DNA from: Heterostelium album PN500
Taxonomy: Eukaryota; Evosea; Eumycetozoa; Acytosteliales; Acytosteliaceae
Direction: 5' to 3'
Length of the DNA stretch: 64,000 nt
NCBI RefSeq assembly: GCF_000004825.1
Contig: NW_008805065.1
Span: 806,001 to 870,000 of the forward strand
Shown: positions 46,681 through 57,872 of the stretch, in pieces
How the letters are laid out: every line of letters begins with the position of its first letter
How positions within the stretch are numbered: the stretch's first letter is position 1
The notes under the pieces: model-generated
Seen by the model: only the letters and a program-made list of their open reading frames with translations
Told to the model about the DNA's origin: nothing
The model's database searches: none
Position numbers and translations under genes: made by a program

Positions 46681-48154
46681 ATGGAATTTGATGATGATCC
46701 TGAAATTAATTTATCAATACCAGTAATGTATAGACTACACTATGATTGATTGTTTTAGTGATATATAGTATTAACACTTATTTTATCAACACAAATCAAT
46801 AGATAAAACCATTGGCAGAAGAGATATCATGTCCTATTTGTTTTAGTAACATAAAGAGTTGTCTGATGACACCTTGTGGTCATAACTTTTGTGAACGTTG
46901 TATTCTAGAATGTATCAATAGAAATCATAAATGTCCATGTTGTAATGCACCCGCCACCAAAGATAAACTGATAAAGAATCATCAACTAGAAAAAATAATA
47001 TCGATCATTGAATTTGAAAAAGAAGAATCATCGAAAAGATATTTTAATAATTTAATATATAATAACAATCAACAACAACAAGTTGTACAACAATCAAATG
47101 CTAAAAAACCAATACTACATCCTGTACAAGAGTTATTTAGTGTAGGTTAAAGTTTAATTATTATTATTATTATTATTCAAACAACAACTAATATAAATAA
47201 TCATTATTATTATAGAAATATTTAAAAACATCACTTTTAGCATATGAAGATTTCTATAATCAATTGGCACAGAAACTAGAGGAGAATAAAAAGATTTTGG
47301 AAAAGGAGAGATTGGAATCTATAAAGAAATATGAAAATCAAGTTGTCATGTTGGATCAAGTAAAAGAAGAGTTTGCATACAAACAAGATAAACTAGTGAA
47401 AAGCCACCAGAATACACTGGATCTCTTTTTGAAATCGTTTGAAGATCATCTAAAAAAGACTGCTGTTGCACCGAATTTCGTGAACATTCAGGTCTCCATC
47501 GTCATTTCATCAAAGAATATTACATTTGAACATATTTCATTGAAACCCTCAACAACAGTATGTTTCTATTATATTCATTATCTATATAAATCTAAACAAT
47601 CAATCAAACTAACTTATCTTCCTTTCTTTCTTTTAATTCAATAGATAATAGATATTAAACAATTGATTATAGATAGATTTAATCAGAAAGGTGGAGAATC
47701 TGCATTTATAAAGTATATGGATGATGCTCGACTGGTTGCTCAACTACCGATTGCATCGGGTGGCAAAGAGATTGCATTGGATGAAGATATCAAACCACTT
47801 TCACTATATGAGATTGTACATGGATCTAAAATCATATTAAAGGGGGATATACAACTATACGAGTAAGTAGATAGCTATCTCGGTCGATCAGTTACTTTCA
47901 AACATCATTACTAATAGCATCTATTATCCAATATCTTTAGAGATTTACCAAAACAATGTTTTGCAGCAACATATAAACCAGGTGATACAATGGATTATTT
48001 CAAATGTTTGGATTGTAACTACAGTTGGATCTGCAAACAATGTTCGAATCACTGTCACAAAGGTCATAAAACCATACCTTATCTTGTAAATCATAAAGCA
48101 TCATTTGCATGTTGTTACGATACCAAAAACAAATGTATATTATCAAATAAATAA
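46681..48154 (+). CDS. RING and UBR-box E3 ubiquitin ligase
   Basis: Five exons, 46681-46722, 46803-47141, 47216-47557, 47645-47862 and 47941-48154, encode about 384 residues. A C3HC4 RING finger starts at residue 24 (CPIC...C.TPCGHNFCERC...CPCC). A coiled coil follows (about 140-200, KKILEKERLESIKKYENQV), then a region with ubiquitin-like character (VSIVISSKNITFEH... IIDIKQLIIDRF...SLYEIVHGSKIIL). A C-terminal Cys/His cluster (CFAATYKPGD..YFKCLDCNYSWICKQCSNHCHKGH...CCYDTKNKC) fits the UBR-type zinc finger. UBR boxes read N-degrons in known ligases; here that is inference. The donor after exon 2 is GTAGGT. Confidence 0.82.
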
Positions 48155-48265
48155 AATGATTATAACTCTTTTTTTTAGAAAAAAACAAAAAAACATTACA
48201 TTATTATAAAATGAAATAGAAACAATGATGAGGAGGATGATTTTGGTTTGGTTTGATTTGTTTGT

Positions 48266-49631
48266 TTAAAGTTTTGATTTTGGTTTAAAATTACAATTTT
48301 CAATGATGGTTGCGGTTGCCTGTCCAAATCCAATACACATGGTTTGAAGTGAATAACGTTGACCTGTACGTTCCAATTCATTGACCATCTTGGTCATGAG
48401 AATGGCACCTGTTGCACCGAGTGGATGTCCGTGTGCAATTGCTCCACCATTTGGATTGATTTTGGCTGGGTTGATCTTTAGCTCCTTTTGCCATGCCAAT
48501 ACGACCGATGCGAATGCCTCGTTGATCTCGTAGTGGTCGATTTGGTCGACGTTCAATCCAACGTTCTTCAATGCTTTCTGTGTCGCTGGAATGGGACCGA
48601 GCAACATATACTCGGGGTCGGATCCGACGACCACGCAAGTCACGATCTTGGCACGTGGACGCAAGCCAAGCTCCTTCAACTTTCTACCGGAACAGAGCAG
48701 AACTGCTGCAGCACCGTCAGAGATCTGCGAAGCGTTGGCAGCGGTAATCAAACCGTTCTCTTTGAATGGTGTTTTGAGTTTCTTCATCTTTGAATAGTCG
48801 ACTGGAACTCTGATGCCTTCGTCGGTGTCGATCAGTTTGTCACCGACCTTGATTGGCATGATCTGTGATTTGAAATGGCCGGCTTTGGTGGCGGCGTCGC
48901 ATAGCTCGTGAGAACGACCACTGAACTTATCGAGTTCGTCACGTGTCAGCTTGTACTTCTCGGCGATCATCTCTGACGAAACACCTTGATGCAGAACCTT
49001 AAAGTCGAATCCCTTTACGAAATCTGGGTTATCCATTTGCCAATCCGAACCCATTGCAACGACACTCATCATCTCAACACCACAACCAATAGCGATATCC
49101 ATACTACCTGCAGCGATTGCCTGTGCAGCAAAATGAATTGCTTGTTGTCCACTCTTCAACACAAAACAAACATTAAATATTAATATAAACTGTTTGAATC
49201 AAACAAATAAAATGATTGATTAATTAGTTACTTACACCACACATTCTATTTAATTGAACACCTGGAACATGTTTTGGGAAACCAGCTTTCAATGCAGCGA
49301 AACGTGGAATGTTTGCACCCTGTTCTTTTACTGGTGATACAACACCGGCGATTACATCTTCTACCAATGCTTTATCAACACCACTTCTCTTCATCAATTC
49401 ATCCAATGTCATTGCTAATAAATCAACTGGCTAATTTATAAATGATAATAGGTAACAAATCAATAAATGAATAATACCATTCTAATTGTTGTTAAACAAC
49501 AACAACAATAATAATTTGATTTCTATATATACTTGGATATTATGTAAAGCACCATTATTATAACCTCTGGCAATTGGTGTACGAACACATTCTACAATAT
49601 ATACATCACGATCTAAGATTGCACTTGACAT
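48266..49631 (-). CDS. Peroxisomal-type thiolase (acyl-CoA acyltransferase) with SKL end
   Basis: Exons 49631-49533, 49430-49236 and 49153-48266 encode about 393 residues. The nucleophile Cys is in NRMCGSGQQA (formed across the second intron), the base His in GGAIAHGHPLGATGA and the second catalytic Cys in MCIGFGQ, all present. The enzyme family cleaves 3-ketoacyl-CoA (beta-oxidation) or makes acetoacetyl-CoA. The C-terminus reads KPKSKL, a canonical PTS1, so peroxisomal import is predicted. Peroxisomal 3-ketoacyl-CoA thiolases of plants and animals usually use an N-terminal PTS2 instead. Substrate chain length cannot be told. Confidence 0.93.
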
Positions 49632-50111
49632 CCTTTCTTTTCTTTTGAAACTAACTAACTAATAAACCTTTTATGTACAATTAAAAACAACAATGTTTGT
49701 GTGAAAATGAATGAAATTTAACCAAAAAAAAAAAAAAAAACAAATTGTTTTAAACACAATCAAAAGACTATTGACAAAAATTAAAAGATATTTTATGTTA
49801 ATAAATAAAAAAATAAAATATATAAAAATCTGGATAAATTTTTTTTGTAATTCACATGACACCATCTTATTCCTTTTTGAACTTACCGATTCTGATTTTT
49901 TTTATTAAAAATATTTGATAACATTTTTTTAGTTCGGAATCTATTATTCTAATTAATGTTACTTTAAATAAATGAAATTAGTTAACTAACTTACCCTTAA
50001 GTGTGAAACTACATTTTTAGAGATAAATAATCGGATAGTGAGGGAAAAAGAGAGTTGAATGAATAAGCAATGAAAACATAATTTATCAAAAGACAAACTA
50101 AAATCTAGAAT
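49632..50111. other. Thiolase upstream region
   Basis: A/T-rich with a long A-run at about 49723-49740. Open frames here are Lys/Ile/Phe low-complexity. No gene seen apart from presumed promoter. Confidence 0.4.
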
Positions 50112-50450
50112 CCTAGCTCGGTATCTGATAGCAATTCCATCATCATATTGATATCACCATTTCTAGATGCTCTGAGTAAGTCTAAATAAATCTGTCCAAG
50201 TAGGAGTCCTCTACCTCTTTCCATTTGTCGATCAAATGTAATGGTCTATCTCTTGCAGCAATATGAACTTCTTCATTGACCAATTTATCGGAGAATGATC
50301 AAGATCGTCTTTCTTTGTAGATTTATGTGGCACTCTGTCACCAATAGATTGCAATACAGCGGTTGAAGCAGTGTAGAAAGTTCCCTCATAGTTTTCAGTG
50401 GAATCCAAATCAATAGCTGATGCCCAATCTATGAGATAAATCTATGAGAA
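50112..50450 (-). pseudogene. Decayed kinase-like gene fragment
   Basis: The reverse strand encodes LIDWASAIDLDSTENYEGTF...TASTAVLQSIGDRVPHKSTKKDDL, which looks like the magnesium-loop to activation-segment part (DxG-equivalent IDW, then a substrate-binding segment and DDL) of divergent, CRN/FunK1-like protein kinases. Frames break soon after and no start or upstream lobe is present. It is a relic; family assignment is tentative. Confidence 0.45.
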
Positions 50451-50703
50451 GTAAATCAAAAAAACAATGAAAAAATGGTTTTTTAAAATAAATAATCAGT
50501 AAACCATCAACATAGTTTCTATCTACATTTACAACAATCTCTAAATCTAATAGACATAAATAAACTATTGTTTCAAAATTGGTTATAACGAGTATCGCTT
50601 TTTTTCCATTCTCGCTTTATTTTTTCAAAATGAACACTCACATAAAACAAAATAAAAAAAAACACTCCAATCAAGTGATATATAATACTCTTTTGTTGCA
50701 ATC

Positions 50704-50853
50704 ATGTTGAGTAAAAGAACAATATCATCAGTATTAACAACAAAATATCATAATAGTTATAGAATAGTAAATAGTTTTAATAGTTTAAGATCGACATCAT
50801 CATGTTGTTTACATCTTTCAAATAATAATTTTATAAAATATTTATTCGACAAC

Positions 50854-50894
<41 letters not shown>

Positions 50895-52438
50895 TAGATA
50901 ATGATAAACTAAAAAAGAAATCAACGACAACATCAACATCAACGAAAACAAAGAAACAACAAAATGATATTGAAAATAGTATTAATAATAGTAATAAAAA
51001 ATTGAGTACATGTCCAAATTGTTATAGTATACAAGTAGCGCTAAAGAATAGACATACAGAGTGTTTCAAATCTTTGGTTGCAACCGACAAGGAACACAAG
51101 TCAAGAGGCGACTCTCCACTGCAAGTCGCTGTGGTAATGCAAGATTCCGACATGGTATCGCAACTGCTGAACGATAGCACGATCGATGCGCAACGTCGTC
51201 AATCAATGGTGAACTTTGTCAATCGAGTCGGTTTCACTGCGCTTCACTACTGTTCAATGACAATGATGATGGAGCGTGACAAACGTCTAACGGAGAACCA
51301 CAGCTACCTCACAAAGAAAATACACTTTCCTGGACGTGTCAAGAAACTTGATGATCCATCGCTGGTTCGTGCTGATGCCGGTCTGAAAACTCTGGAGATT
51401 GTAGAGCTACTGCTGAATGCCGGCGCCGATGTGAATATCCTCACTCCGACCAATGTCGATGCGTTCGGTATCGCCGCAGAGACAGGACTGCTGCCGCTGT
51501 GCAAGCGACTGGCGGCTGCCGGCGCCGACTTGGAGCGGCCAAACGTCGAAGGTGACACTCCTCTGATGACGGCGATTGCCAACCAGAATACAGAGGTTGT
51601 AGAATTTCTAATTGGCAGTGGTGTCAATATTGAGTATGTCAATGAGAGGAACGACGAGACTGCATATCAACGCGCCGGATTCTACACTTTTCTGCCAGTG
51701 TTGAAACTGCTGATTGCAGCGGGTGCAAAGGATCGCGACGTTTCCAACACTGCACTTCACTCGACGGTCGCATCCAACAAGCTGGCTGCAACCAAACTGA
51801 TCCTGCAACACCAACCGGAAGCTATCAACTTCCGTGATGTTGGTGGCGCTTCTCCTATTTTCTTGGCGGCGCAATCGTCGTTTAGCGAAGTGTTGGCGTA
51901 TTTGTTGGAACAAGGCGCGAGAATCGACTATACAGTTCCGGGAACCGGTGATAATTTAGGTCATGTTTTGGCATTCTCTGGAAAAGTAGGTGATATGAAA
52001 GTATTGCAATCCGCCGGAATCAATGTGAAGACGACCAATCTCTCGGGTGAGACGCCACTTCATGAAGCGGCAAGAGGTGGCAATTCAGAGATGATTCGAT
52101 ACTTGGTGAAGGAATGTGGATTGGATGTAAATATGCAGAACAATAGCGGAGAGACACCACTAACGCTATCGGTACGTCAAAGAAAACTTGGTGGCACACG
52201 TGAGCTCCTGGAGCTTGGCGCCAACGCAAATCACCCGACACCAGATCAACGATACCCAATACACAACGCAGCTGAAATTGGACTTCCAAAAATGATTTCA
52301 CTACTCATCGAGCATGGTGCAGATATCAATGTTCAAAATTCATTCGGTCAAACTCCACTTGTTCTTGCCATCGAAAGAAAGAACAAAACCTGTCAAGATA
52401 TTTTACTTTCCATCACCAGACAATCAATTGGATCATGA
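50704..52438 (+). CDS. Ankyrin-repeat protein, 5' structure uncertain
   Basis: The clear part is the frame from about 50924 to 52438: at least ten ankyrin units (RGDSPLQVAVVMQDSDMVSQLL, GFTALHYCS, GLKTLEIVELLLNAGADVN, GDTPLMTAIANQNTEVVEFLIGSGVN, GETPLHEAARGGNSEMIRYLVKECGLDVN, GQTPLVLAIERKN). The codon usage here is more G/C-rich than in neighbouring genes. An ATG at 50704 starts a basic, Ser-rich leader (MLSKRTISSVLTT...) like a mitochondrial presequence, but that frame stops in a TAA-repeat at 50851. A short intron (possible donor GTTTAC near 50808, acceptor AATATAG near 50894) would join the frames. The true N-terminus is unsure. Confidence 0.75.
50853..50890. repeat. TAA trinucleotide repeat
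   Basis: About a dozen TAA/AAT units lie between the leader-like frame and the ankyrin frame. In the ankyrin frame it would read as poly-Asn, in the leader frame as stops. Confidence 0.85.
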
Positions 52439-52542
52439 AATTAATAAACAATTTTATATTAATATATATATGGTAACAATTGAAGAACTTAAAAGTAACT
52501 TTATTAATTTAGTTTAGTTTATCTTTACTTTTCCAACTTGAT

Positions 52543-54087
52543 TCAATTGAAAAGATCAAAATCCTCATCAACATTATTGTTGTTGTTTTCTGAGTTATCG
52601 ATTTCTGAGCGAATTAGATTCCAATCGGTGTCGGTTGCATATGGTTTGCCTTCGAGGAGCGGTTCCAAAGTGATGTATGGAAGTTGTGAAATTGCACGGC
52701 GACAAATGGATGCTACTTTCTCGTGGCTTTGGATGAACATCGATGGTGAGTAGTTGACCTCTAGCAAATAGGGTTTGTCATCACGATCGAATATGAAATC
52801 CAATCCAAGCAGTGTGAATCCAGAGTGTTTCAAAAAATTGAGTCTCGACCAAAACGGTTTGAAGACATCCAGTACTGCACCCTCCAACTCTTTGAATCGA
52901 CTGCCATCTCTATCCCACTCGCTCAACGGCATTATATTATCAAACTCTGGATTCAAAGACAGCTGATAACAGAAATTCGTAAACTGTTGTTGCTTATCCA
53001 AACTACCATCTTTATATTTTGTATTTGTACATCTAATTACACCTTCCTAATGTAGATAGATAGATAGATAATTATTATTAGTATTAAAAAGTTAACAACA
53101 AAAACAACAACAATATTTATAATCGTTATTATTATTATTACTTACATTGAACATATATAATCTTTTTGAAGTTGCTGTGAATACGAATAAAACATTGATT
53201 CTTACATCGAATTTAAAGTTGTTGATTAACGATGGTATGATTTCTCTTTGTAGAATATAACGTTTCTTTGGATTACAATGTGCAAGTGCATCGTCGATAG
53301 AATTGAATAGTTCAATTCCTTGTGATTTATTTAATAATGGATCTTTTAAAAACCACACTAAATCAATGTGATAATATATTGAAGTAAAGTTTGTTAGTTA
53401 GTTATCCTATATATATATAGTGTTTCTTTTTTTACCTTTATCTTTTTCTAATTTTGCTTTCTCAATATCGATTTGATAGGCATCTATGATTTGTGAGCGT
53501 TCGATCAATATACATGGAACCAAGTAATTTGAATTCATTAGGTTTCTCGTTAGGTTGAATTTATCTGTCAGCAATTGATATCCACTGATTGCATTCCTAA
53601 TGATGGCATACGAAGATATCCTTCTCGGTATGAATCCAGTGGTCGACTCTGTCACTTTACTGTAGGATCCCGATGGTAATAATAATGAATCGCCACCTTC
53701 ATTTTCATTATCATTATCTATTGTGATGATTGGTGATGTTACATCCTCCAAAGGTGTAGTGGGAGTAGTATCTTGTTGTTGTTGGTTTTGACCTTGTTCC
53801 AATTCCAATTGATATCTTTCTCTCTCGGCATCATCTCTTCCTTTTCTGATGAATGTGTAACCTCTGTTGTATTCGATAGTTAGGTTTGTCAAGACAAGTG
53901 GTACATCAACATCATCACTAACTTCACTATTGTTTTCGTTGGCTAACTTTAATGTATCTTGTAGAGTTTCGCCAACAGGTGCAGTCTGAGAGGTGACACG
54001 ACGCCACTTACTATTCTTACTTAGATATAGGTCATCTAGCAATCTATAATAAGTTAATCTACTCTGAATATCATAACCATATACCAT
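52543..54087 (-). CDS. Tubulin-tyrosine-ligase-like (TTL) family protein
   Basis: Exons 54087-53436, 53357-53146 and 53046-52543 encode about 455 residues. The TTL/ATP-grasp core shows VWFLKDPLLNKSQGIELF, YILQREIIPSLINNFKFDVRINVLF, the RLYMFNEGVIRCT junction and TLLGLDFIFDRDDKPYLLEVNYSPSM, with the ATP/Mg-binding EVN. TTL proteins ligate Tyr, Glu or Gly to protein (usually tubulin) tails; which amino acid cannot be told. The N-terminus is longer than in TTL and carries Gln/Glu/Asp-rich low complexity (about residues 100-150). The start is ATG 54087; an upstream in-frame TTG is not used here. Confidence 0.88.
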
Positions 54088-54528
54088 TTGATCGATCAAA
54101 TAAAACCAAATTTAAATAAATATGTAATTATGTAAGTGTGTAAAAAAACATTAAAAATGATCATCTTGCTTTCATTTTTTTTACCCACTTAAGATTTTTT
54201 TTTAAAAAGGAAATTATGCAAACATTTTCTATGAACCATTATAAAAAAACACAAATAATTTTTTTTAATTTATTTTGAAATATTTTTTTGAATTTGTATT
54301 TTTTTTTTTTTTTATTGTGTGTGGTGATCATCAACATAAAATACACAAATTAAATTAATTGTTTATTTTCTTTATAATACAGTAATCATTCATATTTTAA
54401 ACATATCACAGATAATATTCTATTCTTCAGTTTATTTAGACTATTTTTATTTTCGCAAATACATTTCAATTAAATCAATTACGTTATTAGTTTTATTTAT
54501 TTTTTAGTTTTGAAAAACAAACAATAAA
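54088..54528. other. Divergent intergenic region
   Basis: A/T-rich with a 14-T run near 54300. Presumed promoters of the TTL gene (minus) and of the candidate upstream exon at 54529 (plus). Confidence 0.4.
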
Positions 54529-54632
54529 ATGTCATTTACACCACCCATTCAATCACACACACCAAAGCTGTCATCTGGTCTCAGAACCTCTAGTTCTGGC
54601 TTGTTGATGGAAAAGAGAAGACAAGAACAAGA
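54529..54632 (+). other. Candidate alternative first coding exon of the nucleotidase gene
   Basis: ATG after an A-rich leader (ACAATAAAATG) opens 34 codons rich in Ser/Thr/Pro and then basic (MSFTPPIQSHTPKL..., MEKRRQEQ), ending exactly at a GTATGT donor in phase 2. No other gene follows for 940 bp. Spliced to the TAG acceptor at 55589-55590, it enters the nucleotidase frame exactly (GA|T AAA CAA GAA). It could instead be a separate tiny gene. Confidence 0.4.
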
Positions 54633-55530
54633 GTATGTTAAAATCTAATCTACATGATAAATCTTTAAAAGATTTACTTGGACCTTTCAAAACATTTTGC
54701 AAATTGCTCAAATAGAATTGTATATTCACTCATAAAAACCAATCATATCATTAATCCATATTTAAATACTCCACCAATTAAATATTACATCATTTAATCA
54801 TTTTATTTTGCAATTAATTAATTTTATCTATCTTCATTTAAAAGAAAAAAAAAAATCTTTATCTTCAAACAATATTTAATTGACAATCAAATTTAGCTGT
54901 CAAAAAAAAAAAAAAAAAAACAAATTAATTTGTTTACAAAAGGTGGTGATGTCATGAATATTAAGCTGAAGTACCCCCCAAATTTTTTTTAAAAAAACAA
55001 ACCCCAAAATCAAATATCAACACCAAACACACCTTCAAGATTTAAACATTTACAATTTTTTTAATTTAAAAAAAAATGTTTATGTCATTTGACTTTAAAT
55101 GGTCATAATATAATATATAACAGTAACCTTTTAAAACAAAAAACAATATATATCATTAATTAAACACACACATATAACACATATATTAATTCATTACTAT
55201 TTTAAAAGTAAAAATACAATGAAAAGTATACTTTAATTACAGACTTATAATTTCACTATTTACTTTTTTATTTATTTATTTATTTTAAATATTAAATCAA
55301 TAGAAGAATCAACAACCAATATACAAATCAAATATATATTTATATAAATATTCCAACACACAAGATTATTGTATTTTAAATATTTCAATATTTTTCCATT
55401 TTACTTTTACATATTTTATATCCATTGTAATAATATTTTATATTCATTGTACAATTATCAGAATCTTTTTTTTCTACTCTTATCATTACATCATATATAT
55501 TTATTAATTTAATTTTCAAATTTAAAATAT

Positions 55531-55562
<32 letters not shown>

Positions 55563-55576
55563 TATTATATTAATAA
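54633..55576. other. A/T-rich region before the nucleotidase gene
   Basis: 944 bp of almost pure A/T with poly-A runs (54901-54919) and a TTTA repeat at 55530-55562. It is either a promoter or, if the upstream exon is used, an unusually long intron. Confidence 0.5.
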
Positions 55577-57650
55577 ATGGATTATATTAGTAAACAAGAA
55601 ACCGATACTTTAGCCGAAGAAAAGAAGTCACCATCAACCAAATTCGATCAATTATCATTGAGTATGTATTAAATCAATCATCATAGTAATAATCATTCTT
55701 ATGAAATCTAATTTCATTGTTAACCAATTTAAATTATTTTACTTTTTTTTTTTTTATCAATCCAGATGATTTATCAAATCCACCAACTGATGAAGAACTT
55801 AGAAGATATAAGGATTTACCATCATCCTTACTCCCACCTATCCACAAACGTGAGATGTTAAAGAGAATCTATGTCAATCGTGATCTAAAGTTGGACAGAA
55901 TCGAATTCTTTGGTTGTAAGTATTAATAATACTTTATTTACTACCTGTTAAAGTTATTAATTTCAAAAAAAATAATTACTTTATTTTCAGTCGATATGGA
56001 TTATACAATTGCAGTATACAATTCACCGGATTTCGAAGAGTTGGCATATGACATGGTTATCGACCGTTTGATTGCACTCGGTTATCCAAAGTCCATCAAA
56101 AAGTTGAAATACGATCCATCGTTCCCAATTCGTGGTTTGTTCTTGGACAAGGAGCTCGGTAATCTACTAAAGATCGACAGTTTCGGTAATATTATTCTCT
56201 GTGTCCACGGTAGACGTACACTCTCCTCGAAGGAATCGACCGATATGTACCCAAGCATGAGAGTGCCAAGCGACGATATCGGTAAGCGTTTCTACCTGTT
56301 GAACACCTTGTTCACCTTGCCAGAGGCTTGTTTGTACAGTGATCTCGTTGAGCATCTGGAGAAGGAGAGCAACTTGAAGCTCACCGAGGAGGTTGCCGAC
56401 GAGCAACAACAACAAAACTCACCACCTCTGACCAGCTTGCACCAAAACACCGAGGGTAACATGGCAATCGAGGGTGACGTCTCCTACACCAATTTGTTCC
56501 AAGATGTTCGTGAAGCAATGGATCTAGTTCATAACGACGGTAGTTTGAAAACCAAGGTATTGGATGATATGCCAAGGTAAGAAACAGCAAGCAAGACAAA
56601 CAATAATAACAATTCTTTACAAAACTAACATATTTTCTACTATTTTATTCTAGATATATCAAAAAAACTAATCCATCTGTTCTTTTCGATAGAATGAGAC
56701 AAAATGGAAATAAAGTATTCCTTTTAACAAATAGTGAATATTATTATACCAACAATGTTATGTCTTATCTTTTAAATGATGCAAATCCAAATTATAAATC
56801 ATGGAGAGATTATTTCGGTATGTTTAAGAAAAGAAGGGAGGGAAACTCTGTTACTTTTTTTTTTAAAAAAATATTAATATTAACAACTTTACTTTGTTTC
56901 GATATTGTTTAGATTTAATCATTGTAGGTGCTGATAAACCAAGATTCTTCTCTGAAGGTACAACCATTAGAGAGGTTGACATTAGCACTGGTAACCTGAT
57001 GATCACAAAGGTCAAGGATAGATTCGAACAAGGAAAGGTATACCATGGTGGTTCCCTCTCTTTGGTTCAAAAGTTGATTGGTGCCAAAGGTAGCCGTGTT
57101 CTATACACTGGTGACCACATCTTTGCCGATATCATCAAGTCAAAGAAAACTCACGGTTGGAGAAATCTTTTGGTCGTCCCAGAGCTTCAACATGAATTAC
57201 AAGTAATCGTAAGTTTTTAAATTTTATTTTTGTAAATCAATAATTGGCCAACCAACTAATATACATATTATTAATTCCGATCACTATTAGAATGAAGAAA
57301 AGAATACAATGATTCATTTGTTGAATTTGGAATTCATTCGTGCTGAAATCTATAGAGGATTGGACTCTGAGAGTACAACACCACCTGATATTACCGTTTT
57401 GCACAACCATATCAAGGAAGCCAGAGACAAGTTGAATAGCTCTTACAACAAATACTTTGGTAGTCTATTCAAAACCGGTTCACACGCTTCCTTCTTCTCG
57501 ATGCAAGTCCAAAGATACGCAGATCTCTACACCAGTGACTATCTCAATTTACTAAACTATCCATTGTTCTACAACTTCTGTGCCAACGTCAACGCCATGC
57601 CACACGAAAATCTTGGTGGTGCACAATCTATCGATAAGATGTCAAATTAA
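55577..57650 (+). CDS. NT5C2-type cytosolic purine 5'-nucleotidase (HAD superfamily)
   Basis: Exons 55577-55661, 55766-55915, 55991-56576, 56654-56817, 56913-57208 and 57291-57650 encode about 546 residues. The HAD nucleophile motif FDMDYTIAVY is formed across the second intron. Motif II is KVFLLTNSEYYYTN, the motif III lysine region follows, and motif IV is VLYTGDHIFADI with its acidic residues. The family dephosphorylates IMP/GMP. A Gln-rich, Asn/Ser-containing insert lies in the cap region (EQQQQNSPPL). C-terminal helices match NT5C2-like proteins, and the highly acidic tail of human NT5C2 is absent. An alternative upstream first exon may exist at 54529. Confidence 0.92.
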
Positions 57651-57872
57651 ACATTAAAAAAAAAAACAGAAAAAAAAATATTAAATAAACTTCTTGTACT
57701 TATTTCTTTATCATCATAAATAATAATAATATTCATTTTATTCTTAAAGATAATAAAAAGAAATAAATATTAGAAAGAATAATCATTTTTAAATCTAAAA
57801 AAGTTTAAAGTTTACTTTTTATTAAAAATACAACACTATATTATTATTAATATTATTATTATTACAATCGAT

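Noticed and set aside
49671-49908. Open frames on both strands upstream of the thiolase
   Set aside because: Phe/Ile/Lys low complexity driven by poly-A and poly-T runs.
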